Source: Parvibaculum sp. (GTDB lineage Bacteria; Pseudomonadota; Alphaproteobacteria; Parvibaculales; Parvibaculaceae). From it: a stretch of 64,000 bases of DNA. Shown piece by piece: positions 33,045 through 40,972 of this stretch. Below the pieces are notes generated by a model that saw only the letters and a list, made by a program, of their open reading frames with translations, had not been told where the DNA came from and did not search any database. Position numbers and translations under genes: made by a program. Within the stretch, counting starts at the first letter, position 1. The number at the start of each line of letters is the position of its first letter. Location: the NCBI GenBank assembly GCA_017642695.1, contig JAEPQD010000002.1, positions 434,001 through 498,000 of the forward strand. The letters run 5' to 3'.

Positions 33045-33240
33045 ATTTTCCGCTAAGTGCTACCCCTTGCAAACTGCATGAGACAGAATGGGCGCAAGGG
33101 CAGGGCAGGTCGAATCTGCCAGCCAATATAAAGGATGTTCGCCCGAGAAGGCTGTCTCCGGCAAATTTCCCGTTGAACGGGACTGCGGACGGCCGGAGGA
33201 AAAGCGGCGCGGCGCGGAAATACACCAGGAAACTTGGGTC

Positions 33241-34143
33241 ATGGCTGACATTCCCTTCGACAAACGCGACGGCTTTATCTGGTACAACGGCGAGCTCGTT
33301 CCCTGGGCTGATGCGAAGGTGCATGTGCTGACGCACGGGTTACACTACGCGAGCTGCGTGTTCGAAGGCTGCCGGATGTATGGCGGCGAGATCTTCAAGC
33401 TGCGCGAGCATTCGGAGCGGCTGATCAAGTCGGCGGAGATTCTCGGCTTCAAGATTCCCTACAGCGTCGAAGAGATCGATCAGGCATGCGTCGATGCCGT
33501 TCGCGCGCAGAAGCTTACCGACGGCTATGTCCGCCCCGTCGCCTGGCGCGGCAGCGAGATGATGGGCGTGAGCGCGCAGAAGAATCGGATCAACTTTGCG
33601 GTCGCCGCGTGGGAATGGCCATCCTATTTCGATCCCGAGCAGCGCAAGAAGGGCATCCGTCTCGACATCGCCCAGTACAAGCGTCCGTCGCCGGAAACCG
33701 CCCCCTCGATGGCGAAGGCGGCCGGACTCTACATGATCTGCACGATCTCGAAGCATGCGGCGGAGAACAAGGGCTATGCCGACGCGCTGATGTATGACTA
33801 TCGCGGCTATGTCGCGGAAGCGACCGGCGCCAACATCTTCTTCATCAGGGACGGCGTCATCCACACGCCGAAACCCGACTGCTTCCTCGACGGCATCACC
33901 CGGCAGACGGTGATCGGGCTCGCGAAGGCTCGCGGCTACGAGATTGTCGAACGGCACATAAAGCCCGAAGAACTGGGCGATTTTTCGGAATGCTTCATCA
34001 CAGGCACGGCGGCCGAAGTGACGCCGGTCGGCGAGATTGGCCCGCACAAGTTCACGCCGGGTGAGATATCGCACAACCTGCACGAGGATTATATCGCAGC
34101 GGTGCATGCGCACCAGACGCGCGCGAAAGCCGTCAACGGCTGA
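33241..34143 (+). CDS. ilvE: Branched-chain amino acid aminotransferase
   Basis: PLP fold-type IV aminotransferase for the last step of Ile, Val and Leu synthesis. 300 residues from ATG 33241; the start is set by the family beginning FDKRDGFIWYNGELVPWADAKV. Other motifs: VLTHGLHYASCVFEGCRMY, VRPVAWRGSEMMG, YVAEATGANIFFIRDGVIHTP and FFTGTAAEVTPV-type C-terminus (FITGTAAEVTPVGEIG). It faces the MarR/two-component block across a 218-base divergent region and ends in a strong terminator. Confidence 0.95.
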   Translation: MADIPFDKRDGFIWYNGELVPWADAKVHVLTHGLHYASCVFEGCRMYGGEIFKLREHSERLIKSAEILGFKIPYSVEEIDQACVDAVRAQKLTDGYVRPVAWRGSEMMGVSAQKNRINFAVAAWEWPSYFDPEQRKKGIRLDIAQYKRPSPETAPSMAKAAGLYMICTISKHAAENKGYADALMYDYRGYVAEATGANIFFIRDGVIHTPKPDCFLDGITRQTVIGLAKARGYEIVERHIKPEELGDFSECFITGTAAEVTPVGEIGPHKFTPGEISHNLHEDYIAAVHAHQTRAKAVNG

Positions 34144-34167
34144 CGCTTCGAGCGACCGGAACGACAA

Positions 34168-34194
34168 GGGCGGCTCGAAGGAGCCGCCCTTTTT
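34168..34194 (+). terminator. Terminator of ilvE
   Basis: Nine-base perfect stem GGGCGGCTC (34168-34176) and GAGCCGCCC (34181-34189) with a four-base GAAG loop, then five T residues. It lies 25 bases after the ilvE stop and next to the convergent thioesterase gene. Confidence 0.9.
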
Positions 34195-34203
34195 CGTTGC
34201 CGG

Positions 34204-34644
34204 TCAGGCCGTCTTTTCAAGTTTTCTCAGAATGCTGAACGTTCCGTTCGCGCGGGCGCAGGGTTTGCCATCCGACGTTACCAGACATTGCGCGAAGGCA
34301 AGCGAGCCGCCGGTCTTGACGACTTCCGGGCGAACTTCGAGCCACTCGCCGATGCGCGCCGAACTCAGAAAGTCGATGGAAAGGCCGACAGTGACGAGAC
34401 CCAGAACGTTTTCGAGCCTGAGGCCGCAGGTGAGGCCCATCGCATTGTCGGCAAGCGCGGTCACGAGGCCGCCATGTGCGAGGCCGCGCGAATTGGTGTG
34501 AGGCTCGTCGAGCCAGAGGCCGATGAAGATGGCGTCGCCGGTGTTACGCGACCAGAGCGGCTCCCACGGATTGGTGAGCGGGCTCTGCCGATAGTGACGG
34601 GAGAAACCCTCCGGAGGCGGATTAATCGGGTTTTCGAATGTCAT
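34204..34644 (-). CDS. PaaI-family thioesterase
   Basis: A 146-residue hotdog-fold acyl-CoA thioesterase. The catalytic region is SRGLAHGGLVTALADNAMG (Asp and the HGG turn, residues about 52-70), followed by VTVGLSIDFLSSARIGEWLEV and an ending GTFSILRKL. Its natural acyl-CoA is unknown. It is convergent with ilvE. The upstream gap of 137 bases holds a Pho-box-like site that points the other way. Confidence 0.88.
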   Translation of the reverse strand: MTFENPINPPPEGFSRHYRQSPLTNPWEPLWSRNTGDAIFIGLWLDEPHTNSRGLAHGGLVTALADNAMGLTCGLRLENVLGLVTVGLSIDFLSSARIGEWLEVRPEVVKTGGSLAFAQCLVTSDGKPCARANGTFSILRKLEKTA

Positions 34645-34756
34645 GAATCCTGATCCTTTGAATGTCGTGATGGATCAGGAATACAGGGGATCTGGGGGCG
34701 GGATAAGGCGCGTTTGACGCAAGGGATTTGGCGAAAACGGGGACAAACAGGGCCGA

Positions 34757-34785
34757 CTGTCACCGAACTGTCATCAAAACGTCAT
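34757..34785 (+). promoter_or_regulatory. Pho-box-like site between moaE and the thioesterase
   Basis: CTGTCAC (34757-34763), CTGTCAT (34768-34774) and ACGTCAT (34779-34785), each unit 11 bases apart, the last overlapping the moaE stop. On this strand it points into moaE antisense; the nearest gene it could regulate in the sense direction is the thioesterase on the other strand. It matches the 19587-19615 site over about 20 of 21 bases. Confidence 0.45.
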
Positions 34786-35228
34786 GTATCCCATTTCGCC
34801 GCCGCTTCGCCGTCGCTCTCGCGTGCGTCGACCCAATACGACTTATCCCCGGTTTCCTCGCGCTTCCAGAAGGGTGCCTGGGTCTTCAGGTAATCCATCA
34901 AGAAGGCCGCCGCGTCGAAGGCCGCCTGACGATGGGGAGAGGCGGTGACGACGAGCACGATGTTGTCCCCGGGGGCGAGCTTGCCGACGCGATGGATGAT
35001 GAGGCTTGCCTGTAGTGGCCAGCGCTCGTTTGCTTCGGCCTCGATGCGGACAAGCTCCTTTTCCGTCATGCCGGGATAGTGCTCGAGTTCCATCGAGGAG
35101 ACAGTGCCGCCATTCGTGTCGCGGACGAGGCCGGTGAAGGTGACGAGGGCGCCGATGTCGGTGCGGCCCGACGTCAGCGCCTTCACTTCGGCGCCGATGT
35201 CGAAATCCTCCGTCTGTACCCGGATCAT
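34782..35228 (-). CDS. moaE: Molybdopterin synthase catalytic subunit MoaE
   Basis: Large subunit of MPT synthase, which inserts sulfur from the MoaD thiocarboxylate into cyclic pyranopterin monophosphate. 148 residues from ATG 35228; conserved blocks are GALVTFTGLVRDTNGG, LELEHYPGMTEKELVRIEAEA, IIHRVGKLAPGDNIVLVVTASPHR and the C-terminal YLKTQAPFWKREE with the active-site Lys. It starts four bases after moaD and is the end of the uvrC-pgsA-moaD-moaE run. Confidence 0.95.
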   Translation of the reverse strand: MIRVQTEDFDIGAEVKALTSGRTDIGALVTFTGLVRDTNGGTVSSMELEHYPGMTEKELVRIEAEANERWPLQASLIIHRVGKLAPGDNIVLVVTASPHRQAAFDAAAFLMDYLKTQAPFWKREETGDKSYWVDARESDGEAAAKWDT

Positions 35229-35232
35229 CTTG

Positions 35233-35484
35233 CTAGCCGCCGGTGACCGGGGGGAAGAAGGCGATTTCCTTCGCTCCGGCGACGGGCGTGTCGAGGTCGC
35301 CATGCTCCTGATCCACCGCGCAGCGGATGACGGCGAGATCGGCGAAGGCATGTTCGTATCCCTCGCCGCGCGTCTTCAGCCAGGAAATGAGGCCGGACAC
35401 GTCGCGTATCTCGCCGGGAAGCGTCACGTCTTCCTCGGCGATACCCGCTTTCTGTTTCACCCAGGCGAAATAGAGCAGCTTCAC
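35233..35484 (-). CDS. moaD: Molybdopterin synthase sulfur carrier MoaD
   Basis: An 83-residue ubiquitin-fold protein that carries sulfur as a C-terminal thiocarboxylate; it ends in the required Gly-Gly (FFPPVTGG). The start is GTG at 35484, which overlaps the pgsA stop as GTGA. That overlap shows translational coupling to the phospholipid gene. Starting from any upstream methionine would read through pgsA. Confidence 0.93.
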   Translation of the reverse strand: MKLLYFAWVKQKAGIAEEDVTLPGEIRDVSGLISWLKTRGEGYEHAFADLAVIRCAVDQEHGDLDTPVAGAKEIAFFPPVTGG

Positions 35485-36104
35485 ATCCGGCCTTCCCGTT
35501 CTGCCGCGGCGGCAGTCGGCGGAGCGGCGGGACGATGCTCCGGCTTCTCGTCGCCGAGATGCTGGACGCCGGCGCGGAAATAATCGATGCCGGTATAGAG
35601 CGTCAGGATCGCCGCCGCCCAGAGGAGCGTGATGCCCGCTTCCGTCACGCCGGGGACGATCTTGTCCGCGGCGGGACCCGCAAGCAGGAAGCCGAGCGCC
35701 ACCATCTGGATCGTCGTCTTCCACTTCGCGAGCTGCGTAACCGGCACGCTGACGCGGAGTTCCGCAAGGAACTCGCGCAGGCCGGAGACGAGAATCTCGC
35801 GGCAGAGAATGATGATTGCGGCCCAGAGCGAGAAACCGGCAATGACGTCCTGCCAGGTAAGCGCGATCAGCACGACAGCGACGAGCAGCTTGTCGGCGAT
35901 CGGATCGAGCATGCGGCCGAGATTGGATTGCTGTTCCCAGGCGCGGGCGAGATAACCGTCGAAGAAATCGGTCACGCCCGCGACGATGAACAGCGCCAGC
36001 GCCGTCCAGTGCGCCGCGTCGCCCTCGATGTAGAAGCAGACGACAACGGCCGGCACCAGGGCGATGCGGAAATAGGTCAACATATTGGGCAGGTTGGTCG
36101 CCAT
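35481..36104 (-). CDS. pgsA: CDP-diacylglycerol-glycerol-3-phosphate phosphatidyltransferase
   Basis: Membrane enzyme that makes phosphatidylglycerol phosphate, the precursor of phosphatidylglycerol. 207 residues with four or five membrane helices. It carries the CDP-alcohol phosphotransferase motif DGYLARAWEQQSNLGRMLDP (D-G-x2-A-R-x8-G-x3-D) and begins NLPNMLTYFRIALVP, as in other PgsA proteins. The C-terminal tail is Pro/Ala-rich (HRPAAPPTAAAAEREGRM). ATG 36104 was chosen for the family start. It is followed by moaD and preceded by uvrC on the same strand. Confidence 0.93.
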   Translation of the reverse strand: MATNLPNMLTYFRIALVPAVVVCFYIEGDAAHWTALALFIVAGVTDFFDGYLARAWEQQSNLGRMLDPIADKLLVAVVLIALTWQDVIAGFSLWAAIIILCREILVSGLREFLAELRVSVPVTQLAKWKTTIQMVALGFLLAGPAADKIVPGVTEAGITLLWAAAILTLYTGIDYFRAGVQHLGDEKPEHRPAAPPTAAAAEREGRM

Positions 36105-36176
36105 TTCTGCGCTCGCTCCGTGTGATGGCAGCAGTTTAGCATCCCTCACGGCAATGTCGCGAGGGGGAGCGGCATT

Positions 36177-38123
36177 TCAAGGTGCGGTGTCCGGATTTCC
36201 GTGAAAATGATCGTAAACGGCACGCGCGACCTTCGCGCTGATGCCGTTAACCGATTCGAGATCGGAAAGCCCTGCGCGCGCGACGGCGCGCGCGGAGCCG
36301 AAATGCTGGAGCAGGGCGCGCTTGCGGCCCGGGCCAATGCCGGGCACCTCGTCCAGCGGATTGACGCCGATGGCCTTCGAGCGGCGCGCTCGGTGGCTGC
36401 CGATGGCGTAGCGGTGCGCTTCGTCGCGGAGGCGCTGGAGGTAGTAGAGAACCGGATTGCGCGGTTCCATCATGAAATCGGCGCGGCCCGCCATGAAGAA
36501 GCGTTCACGGCCCGCATCGCGGTCCGGCCCCTTGGCAACGCCGACAGCGGTCACATTGTCGATGCCGAGTTCCTGAAGCACCTCGAGCGCGACCTTGAGC
36601 TGGCCCGCGCCGCCATCGATCAGGATGAGGTCCGGCCAGACCGCGTCCTCGCCTTCCTTGCCCTCCTTCTCGCCGGTTTCCTTGACGAGGCGGGTGAAGC
36701 GGCGCGTCAGCACCTCGCGCATCATGGCGTAATCGTCGCCCGGTTCGATGTCGGGGCCCTTGATGTTGAACTTGCGGTACTGGTTTTTCATGAAGCCTTC
36801 GGGCCCGGCGACGATCATGCCGCCGACGGCTTTGGTCCCGGAAATGTGGCTGTTGTCGTAGACCTCGATCCGCTGTGGCGGGGCTTCGAGGTCAAAGGCT
36901 TCCGCGACGCCTTCGAGAAGTTTCCGTTGCGTCGAGCTTTCGGCAAGGCGGCGGCCCAGCGCCTCGCGCGCATTGGTGAGCGCGTGATCGACGAGTTCGC
37001 GCTTCTCGCCGCGCCGCGGCACACCGACCGCGACCTTGCGTTCCGCCCGGATCGTGAGCGCCTCGGCGAGAAGGGGGCGGCCGGGCACGTCATGGCTCAG
37101 CAGCACCATGCGCGGCGGCGGGCGGTCCTCGTAGAACTGGGCCAGAAAGGCGTCGAGCACTTCCTCGGTCGAAAGCTCCTTGTCGTGGCGCGGGAAATAG
37201 GCGCGGTTGCCCCAGTTCTGCCCGGCACGAAAGAAGAAGACCTGAACGCAGGTCTGGCCGCCCTCGCTCCAGGCGGCAAAGAGGTCGGCTTCAACAACGG
37301 TGCGCGGGTTGATGCCCTGATGCTGCTGGATCTGCGTCAGCGCGCGGATGCGGTCGCGATAGATCGCCGCGCGCTCGAAGTCGAGTTCCCCGGAAGCCTC
37401 ATCCATCAGCGAGACGAGCTGCTGCTGGGTCTTGCGGCTGCGGCCCTTGAGGAAGTCGCGCGCCTCCGCGACGAGTTTCGAGTATCCCTCGGCGTCTATT
37501 TCGCCGGTGCAGGGGGCGCTGCAGCGCTTGATCTGGAAGAGAAGGCAGGGGCGCGTACGGCTTTCGAAGACGCTGTCCGAACAGGAGCGCAGAAGAAAGG
37601 CCTTCTGGAGCGCGTTCAGCGTAGCGGTGACCGCGCCCGCGCTTGCGAAGGGACCGTAATAGTCACCCTTGCGGGAACGGGCGCCGCGATGCTTCAGGGC
37701 CTGAGGGAAATCGTGGTCGCCGGTCAGCAGGATGTAGGGGAAGGACTTGTCGTCCCGCATCAGCACGTTGTACCGGGGCTTCAGCCGCTTGATCAGGTTC
37801 GCTTCAAGAAGGAGGGCGTCCGTCTCCGTCGCCGTCGAGATGAACTCCATCTGCGCGGTGGAGGCGATCATGCGGGCGATGCGGTTCGAGTGACCGGCGA
37901 GCTTGGTGTAGCTCGTCACGCGCTTCTTCAGGCTGCGGGCCTTGCCGACATAGAGGAGGTCGCCGCCCGCGTCATACATGCGATAGACACCCGGGCTGTC
38001 CGGCAGAAGCTTCACCTTGGCCGCGATCAGGGCGGCGCCCTGGGGGGCGGCCTCGACCGCGCCGCCGCGGTTCTCGCCGCCGGTGTTTTCCTCGTCGGCC
38101 GTTTTTTCGCCGTTTCCGTTCAT
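36177..38123 (-). CDS. uvrC: Excinuclease ABC subunit C
   Basis: Nucleotide excision repair nuclease that makes both incisions around a lesion in the UvrB-DNA complex. 648 residues: a GIY-YIG 3' nuclease at about 32-118 ([20 protein letters not shown]), a Cys cluster region, the UVR UvrB-binding motif at about 230-260, the RNase H-like 5' nuclease ([20 protein letters not shown] and [11 protein letters not shown]), and a C-terminal helix-hairpin-helix ([20 protein letters not shown]). It begins the uvrC-pgsA-moaDE run; uvrB is in the same window at 46.7-49.0 kb. Confidence 0.97.
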   Translation of the reverse strand: MNGNGEKTADEENTGGENRGGAVEAAPQGAALIAAKVKLLPDSPGVYRMYDAGGDLLYVGKARSLKKRVTSYTKLAGHSNRIARMIASTAQMEFISTATETDALLLEANLIKRLKPRYNVLMRDDKSFPYILLTGDHDFPQALKHRGARSRKGDYYGPFASAGAVTATLNALQKAFLLRSCSDSVFESRTRPCLLFQIKRCSAPCTGEIDAEGYSKLVAEARDFLKGRSRKTQQQLVSLMDEASGELDFERAAIYRDRIRALTQIQQHQGINPRTVVEADLFAAWSEGGQTCVQVFFFRAGQNWGNRAYFPRHDKELSTEEVLDAFLAQFYEDRPPPRMVLLSHDVPGRPLLAEALTIRAERKVAVGVPRRGEKRELVDHALTNAREALGRRLAESSTQRKLLEGVAEAFDLEAPPQRIEVYDNSHISGTKAVGGMIVAGPEGFMKNQYRKFNIKGPDIEPGDDYAMMREVLTRRFTRLVKETGEKEGKEGEDAVWPDLILIDGGAGQLKVALEVLQELGIDNVTAVGVAKGPDRDAGRERFFMAGRADFMMEPRNPVLYYLQRLRDEAHRYAIGSHRARRSKAIGVNPLDEVPGIGPGRKRALLQHFGSARAVARAGLSDLESVNGISAKVARAVYDHFHGNPDTAP

Positions 38124-38481
38124 GCGGCCCTGTATATCACCGTGATCCGCCCCGCCGCCCCGTCTGAAGGGCCCAAGAGGGTTCCCGACCCTGTGGATAA
38201 GTTTGTTGAAAGAGTTGGGGGCAGGGAGGGCCGGAAAACGTCAAGGTCTTGTAATAATTAAGATTTGTGACGCCGCCGCAAAAGATGTCCTGTTTTAAGG
38301 CATTGAAAGATATGGGGTTTTTTCACCTATGGAACCCGTCTCTAACAGGGGTTCCGCAGTATCCCTTCCAGCCCCGCAAGCGCAGAGGTTACGCGCGCTG
38401 CTGTGCACAAACCTTCCGTGTGCGGCGTTTGGAATCCACAAAGCGTTGATTTCATTATTGCTTTCTGTCGAGCTTCCCATG
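38124..38481. other. Low-GC intergenic stretch with one DnaA box
   Basis: A 358-base gap between uvrC and folB, both on the minus strand, that is noticeably poorer in GC than its surroundings. It holds a perfect DnaA-type box TGTGGATAA (38192-38200), two partial ones (TGTGCACAA near 38403 and GAATCCACA near 38430), an AT-rich run around 38250-38265, and a dyad GGAACCC-N11-GGGTTCC (38331-38355). No coding frame is convincing. It must contain the uvrC promoter. I see no evidence for an RNA gene. Confidence 0.4.
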
Positions 38482-38889
38482 TCAGGAAAGATGGCGCACA
38501 CGCTCGATTTCCACGCCGACGCTCGACGCCTCGGGAATGACCGCCAGTTTTTCCACGCGGACGAGAGCCACCCGCACCCGTTCATCTTCGAGGCAGGAAG
38601 CGGCAATCCGCTCGGCCAGTGTTTCGACGAGGTTCAGATGGCCCTCGGAGACGATCGCCTTGATGCCGTCGACCACGGTCGCATAGCAGACGACATTGCT
38701 CAGGTCGTCACCATGCGCGGCCTCTGCGACGGTCAGATCGACATTGACCCGGATGGGCTGCGCGCTGCCCTTTTCGTGCCGGTAGGCGCCGATATGAGCG
38801 TCGAGCAGAAGGTCGCGGACGAACACGTGCCGGATCGCGCGCTCGGCGCTGGCGATCTTCAGGGGGGTCACGTTCTCAGGCTGACTCAT
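38482..38889 (-). CDS. folB: Dihydroneopterin aldolase
   Basis: Folate-pathway aldolase converting 7,8-dihydroneopterin to 6-hydroxymethyldihydropterin and glycolaldehyde. 135 residues from ATG 38889. Family features: VFVRDLLLDAHIGAYRHEKG at the start, then VNVDLTVAE, VVDGIKAIVSEGHLNLVETLAERIA (Glu and Lys of the active site in this region and in VEKLAVIPEA). It lies seven bases after the SDR gene, so both are in one transcript with the upstream antiporter. Confidence 0.92.
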   Translation of the reverse strand: MSQPENVTPLKIASAERAIRHVFVRDLLLDAHIGAYRHEKGSAQPIRVNVDLTVAEAAHGDDLSNVVCYATVVDGIKAIVSEGHLNLVETLAERIAASCLEDERVRVALVRVEKLAVIPEASSVGVEIERVRHLS

Positions 38890-38896
38890 GAGAAAT

Positions 38897-39661
38897 CTAC
38901 TCCGAAATGCCGGTGACGTCCGGCGTTTCCCACGCCAGATGCTGGCCGCCGTCAAGCGCGATCATCTGACCCGTCATGGCGGGTGAGGCGAGAATAAACC
39001 GAACCGCGGCGCAAATCTCGTCCGGCGTGGTGCCGCGTTTCAGGATGGTGGACGCCACCTGGCGCTCGAAATCCGCCGCCGACTGGCGCGCATTGGCGAG
39101 GGCGGGGCCAGGTCCGATGGCGTTGACCCGGATGCGCGGCGCAAGGGAGCGGGCGAGAACCTGCGTCATGTCCCACAGCGCCATCTTGCTGATCGTGTAG
39201 GAGAAGAAATGCGGCGTGGGTGCCCAGACCCGCTGGTCGGTGATGTTGACGATGTTGCCTTCGGCACCTTCCGGGAGCTGGCCCGCGAAGGCCCGCGAGA
39301 GCAGGGCCGGTGCGCGCAGGTTGGTATCGAGATGGGCCGACCAGCTTTCGGGCGTGAGGCTTGCGGCATCGTCACGCTCGAAGAGGGAAGCGTTGTTGAC
39401 GAGGAGCATGAGAGGGCCAAGGGCCGAGGTTGCGGCGGGCACGAGGCCTTCCGTGCCGGCGGCATCGCCCAGATCGGCATGGAGTGCACAGGCGCGGCCG
39501 CCGCGCGCCTCGATTTCGGCAACGACGGAGGCGGCTTCCTCCGTTGAACTGTTGTGATGGATGGCGACCGACCAGCCGTCATCCGCGAGGGCAATCGCGA
39601 TCGCACGGCCGATCCGGCGGGCGGCGCCCGTCACCAAAGCGTTGCGCGTGCTGTCGCTCAA
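38897..39661 (-). CDS. SDR oxidoreductase, probable pteridine reductase (FolM-like)
   Basis: A 254-residue short-chain dehydrogenase. The cofactor loop is TGAARRIGRAIA instead of the usual TGxxxGIG; the Arg-Arg form is typical of pteridine reductases such as PTR1 and FolM, which reduce dihydropterins or dihydromonapterin with NADPH. Other motifs: LVNNASLFERDD, the catalytic Tyr-x3-Lys in SYTISKMALWD, and RVNAIGPGPAL. The immediate downstream gene is folB, which supports a pteridine role. Final substrate choice is inference. Confidence 0.8.
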   Translation of the reverse strand: MSDSTRNALVTGAARRIGRAIAIALADDGWSVAIHHNSSTEEAASVVAEIEARGGRACALHADLGDAAGTEGLVPAATSALGPLMLLVNNASLFERDDAASLTPESWSAHLDTNLRAPALLSRAFAGQLPEGAEGNIVNITDQRVWAPTPHFFSYTISKMALWDMTQVLARSLAPRIRVNAIGPGPALANARQSAADFERQVASTILKRGTTPDEICAAVRFILASPAMTGQMIALDGGQHLAWETPDVTGISE

Positions 39662-39672
39662 GTGGACGGTCC

Positions 39673-40728
39673 TCAGATGACGTCGGGAAGATGGCCGAAT
39701 GTGAACATGGCGTAGAGATAGGCGATATAGGCGGCGATGAAAACCAGGCCGGTGCCGCGGCCGATGCGGCCGCCCGTCATGGTCACGGGCAGCAGCATGA
39801 CGACAGCGCCCAGCATGACCCAGAGATGGAAGTTCAGGAAATCTTCCGTGACGGGAAGCGGTGCGATCAGGGCGGTGACACCCAGGATCGCCAGAATGTT
39901 CATGATGTTGCTGCCGATGATGTTGCCGACGACGACGTCGTCGTTGCGGCGGAAGACCGCCATCATGGACGTGGCGAGTTCGGGAAGCGAGGTGCCGATG
40001 GCGATGAGCGAGAGCCCAATGACGGCGTCCGATACGTGGAAGGCTTCGGCGATATCCGTTCCGCCGTCGACAACAAGGCGGGCGCCGAGCGGTAAACCGA
40101 TGATACCGACCAGAATCTTGATCGCGATCACGCGGCGGGAGAGTTTCGGCGGGTTGATGTCGCCGTGCGGCAGGTCGTGGGCGAGGCCCGTTTCAATGGC
40201 GCCGAAGGCATCGCGCGTGCCTTCGGGCAGGGCGGGTGCCTCGTCCGCCGCTGCGAGGGGCGGCGGGCTGTAGGGGTTCTTGCGCGCATCCCACCCGGAA
40301 TAGATCAGATAGCAGGCGAGCAGCACGAGAAGAAGAATGCCCTGCCAGAAGCCAAGCGGGCCGACGAAACACAACACGACGAGCAGGACGCTCGCGCCCA
40401 TCATGATGACCATGTTGTGAGGGACAGTGCGCCCGATGCAGGCGATGGGGCAGATGAGAGCGGGCAGGCCAAGAATCAGCAGGATGTTGGCGATGTTGCT
40501 GCCGACGACATTGCCGATCGCGATGCCGGGCGCGCCGGAAAGCGCGGCGCGGACACTGACGAGAAGTTCAGGCGCCGATGTGCCGAAAGCGACGATGGTG
40601 AGCGCGATCAGGAGCGGGGAAAGGCCATAGCGGGTCGCGAGGGAGGCCGCACCTGCAACCAGGAGATCACCACAGACGATGAGAATGAGGAGGCCGCCAG
40701 CGAGATAGAGATACATTTCGAGCATCAA
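39673..40728 (-). CDS. CaCA-family Ca2+/Na+ (or H+) antiporter, YrbG-like
   Basis: A 351-residue inner-membrane antiporter with about ten helices and two inverted alpha repeats, each with the ion-binding Gly-Thr-Ser-x-Pro-Glu-Leu: AFGTSAPELLVSV ... GNVVGSNIANIL in the first half and AIGTSLPELATSM ... GNIIGSNIMNIL in the second. The loop between halves is about 60 residues and polar. It is 11 bases upstream of the SDR gene, making an odd mixed antiporter-SDR-folB unit. The physiological ion cannot be decided from sequence. Confidence 0.92.
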   Translation of the reverse strand: MMLEMYLYLAGGLLILIVCGDLLVAGAASLATRYGLSPLLIALTIVAFGTSAPELLVSVRAALSGAPGIAIGNVVGSNIANILLILGLPALICPIACIGRTVPHNMVIMMGASVLLVVLCFVGPLGFWQGILLLVLLACYLIYSGWDARKNPYSPPPLAAADEAPALPEGTRDAFGAIETGLAHDLPHGDINPPKLSRRVIAIKILVGIIGLPLGARLVVDGGTDIAEAFHVSDAVIGLSLIAIGTSLPELATSMMAVFRRNDDVVVGNIIGSNIMNILAILGVTALIAPLPVTEDFLNFHLWVMLGAVVMLLPVTMTGGRIGRGTGLVFIAAYIAYLYAMFTFGHLPDVI

Positions 40729-40972
40729 CGCGCCTCTCCTTCGGGGGATGCGGATGTATGGGCGAAGCCGGCCTCAACGCGGCAATCTACGCGGCTTCTG
40801 CTCCGCATATCGGCGCTCGATCCTCTCTCGTTACGGCAGGTCCGCCCCCGGCCCTCTTGCTAGCCATATAGGGTTGTCCGCGCGTCATGGCAAGAATATC
40901 GCCGGAAAACCGCCATTTGCCGGACTTTGACGGGTTTTTTAGGATACTGTCGGACCCGAGACGAATTTCGAG

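Noticed and set aside
36201..38261. A 686-codon plus-strand frame over uvrC
   Set aside because: Complementary shadow of uvrC, whose GIY-YIG, UVR and HhH motifs are clear on the minus strand.
38124..38481. Chromosome origin at the DnaA box near 38192
   Set aside because: Only one perfect box, no strand switch of genes and no neighbouring dnaA, parAB or hemE. Kept only as a point to check.
40729..40972. Riboswitch before the CaCA or Kef-type antiporter
   Set aside because: The 244-base divergent gap has no recognisable conserved core of a metal or nucleotide riboswitch.
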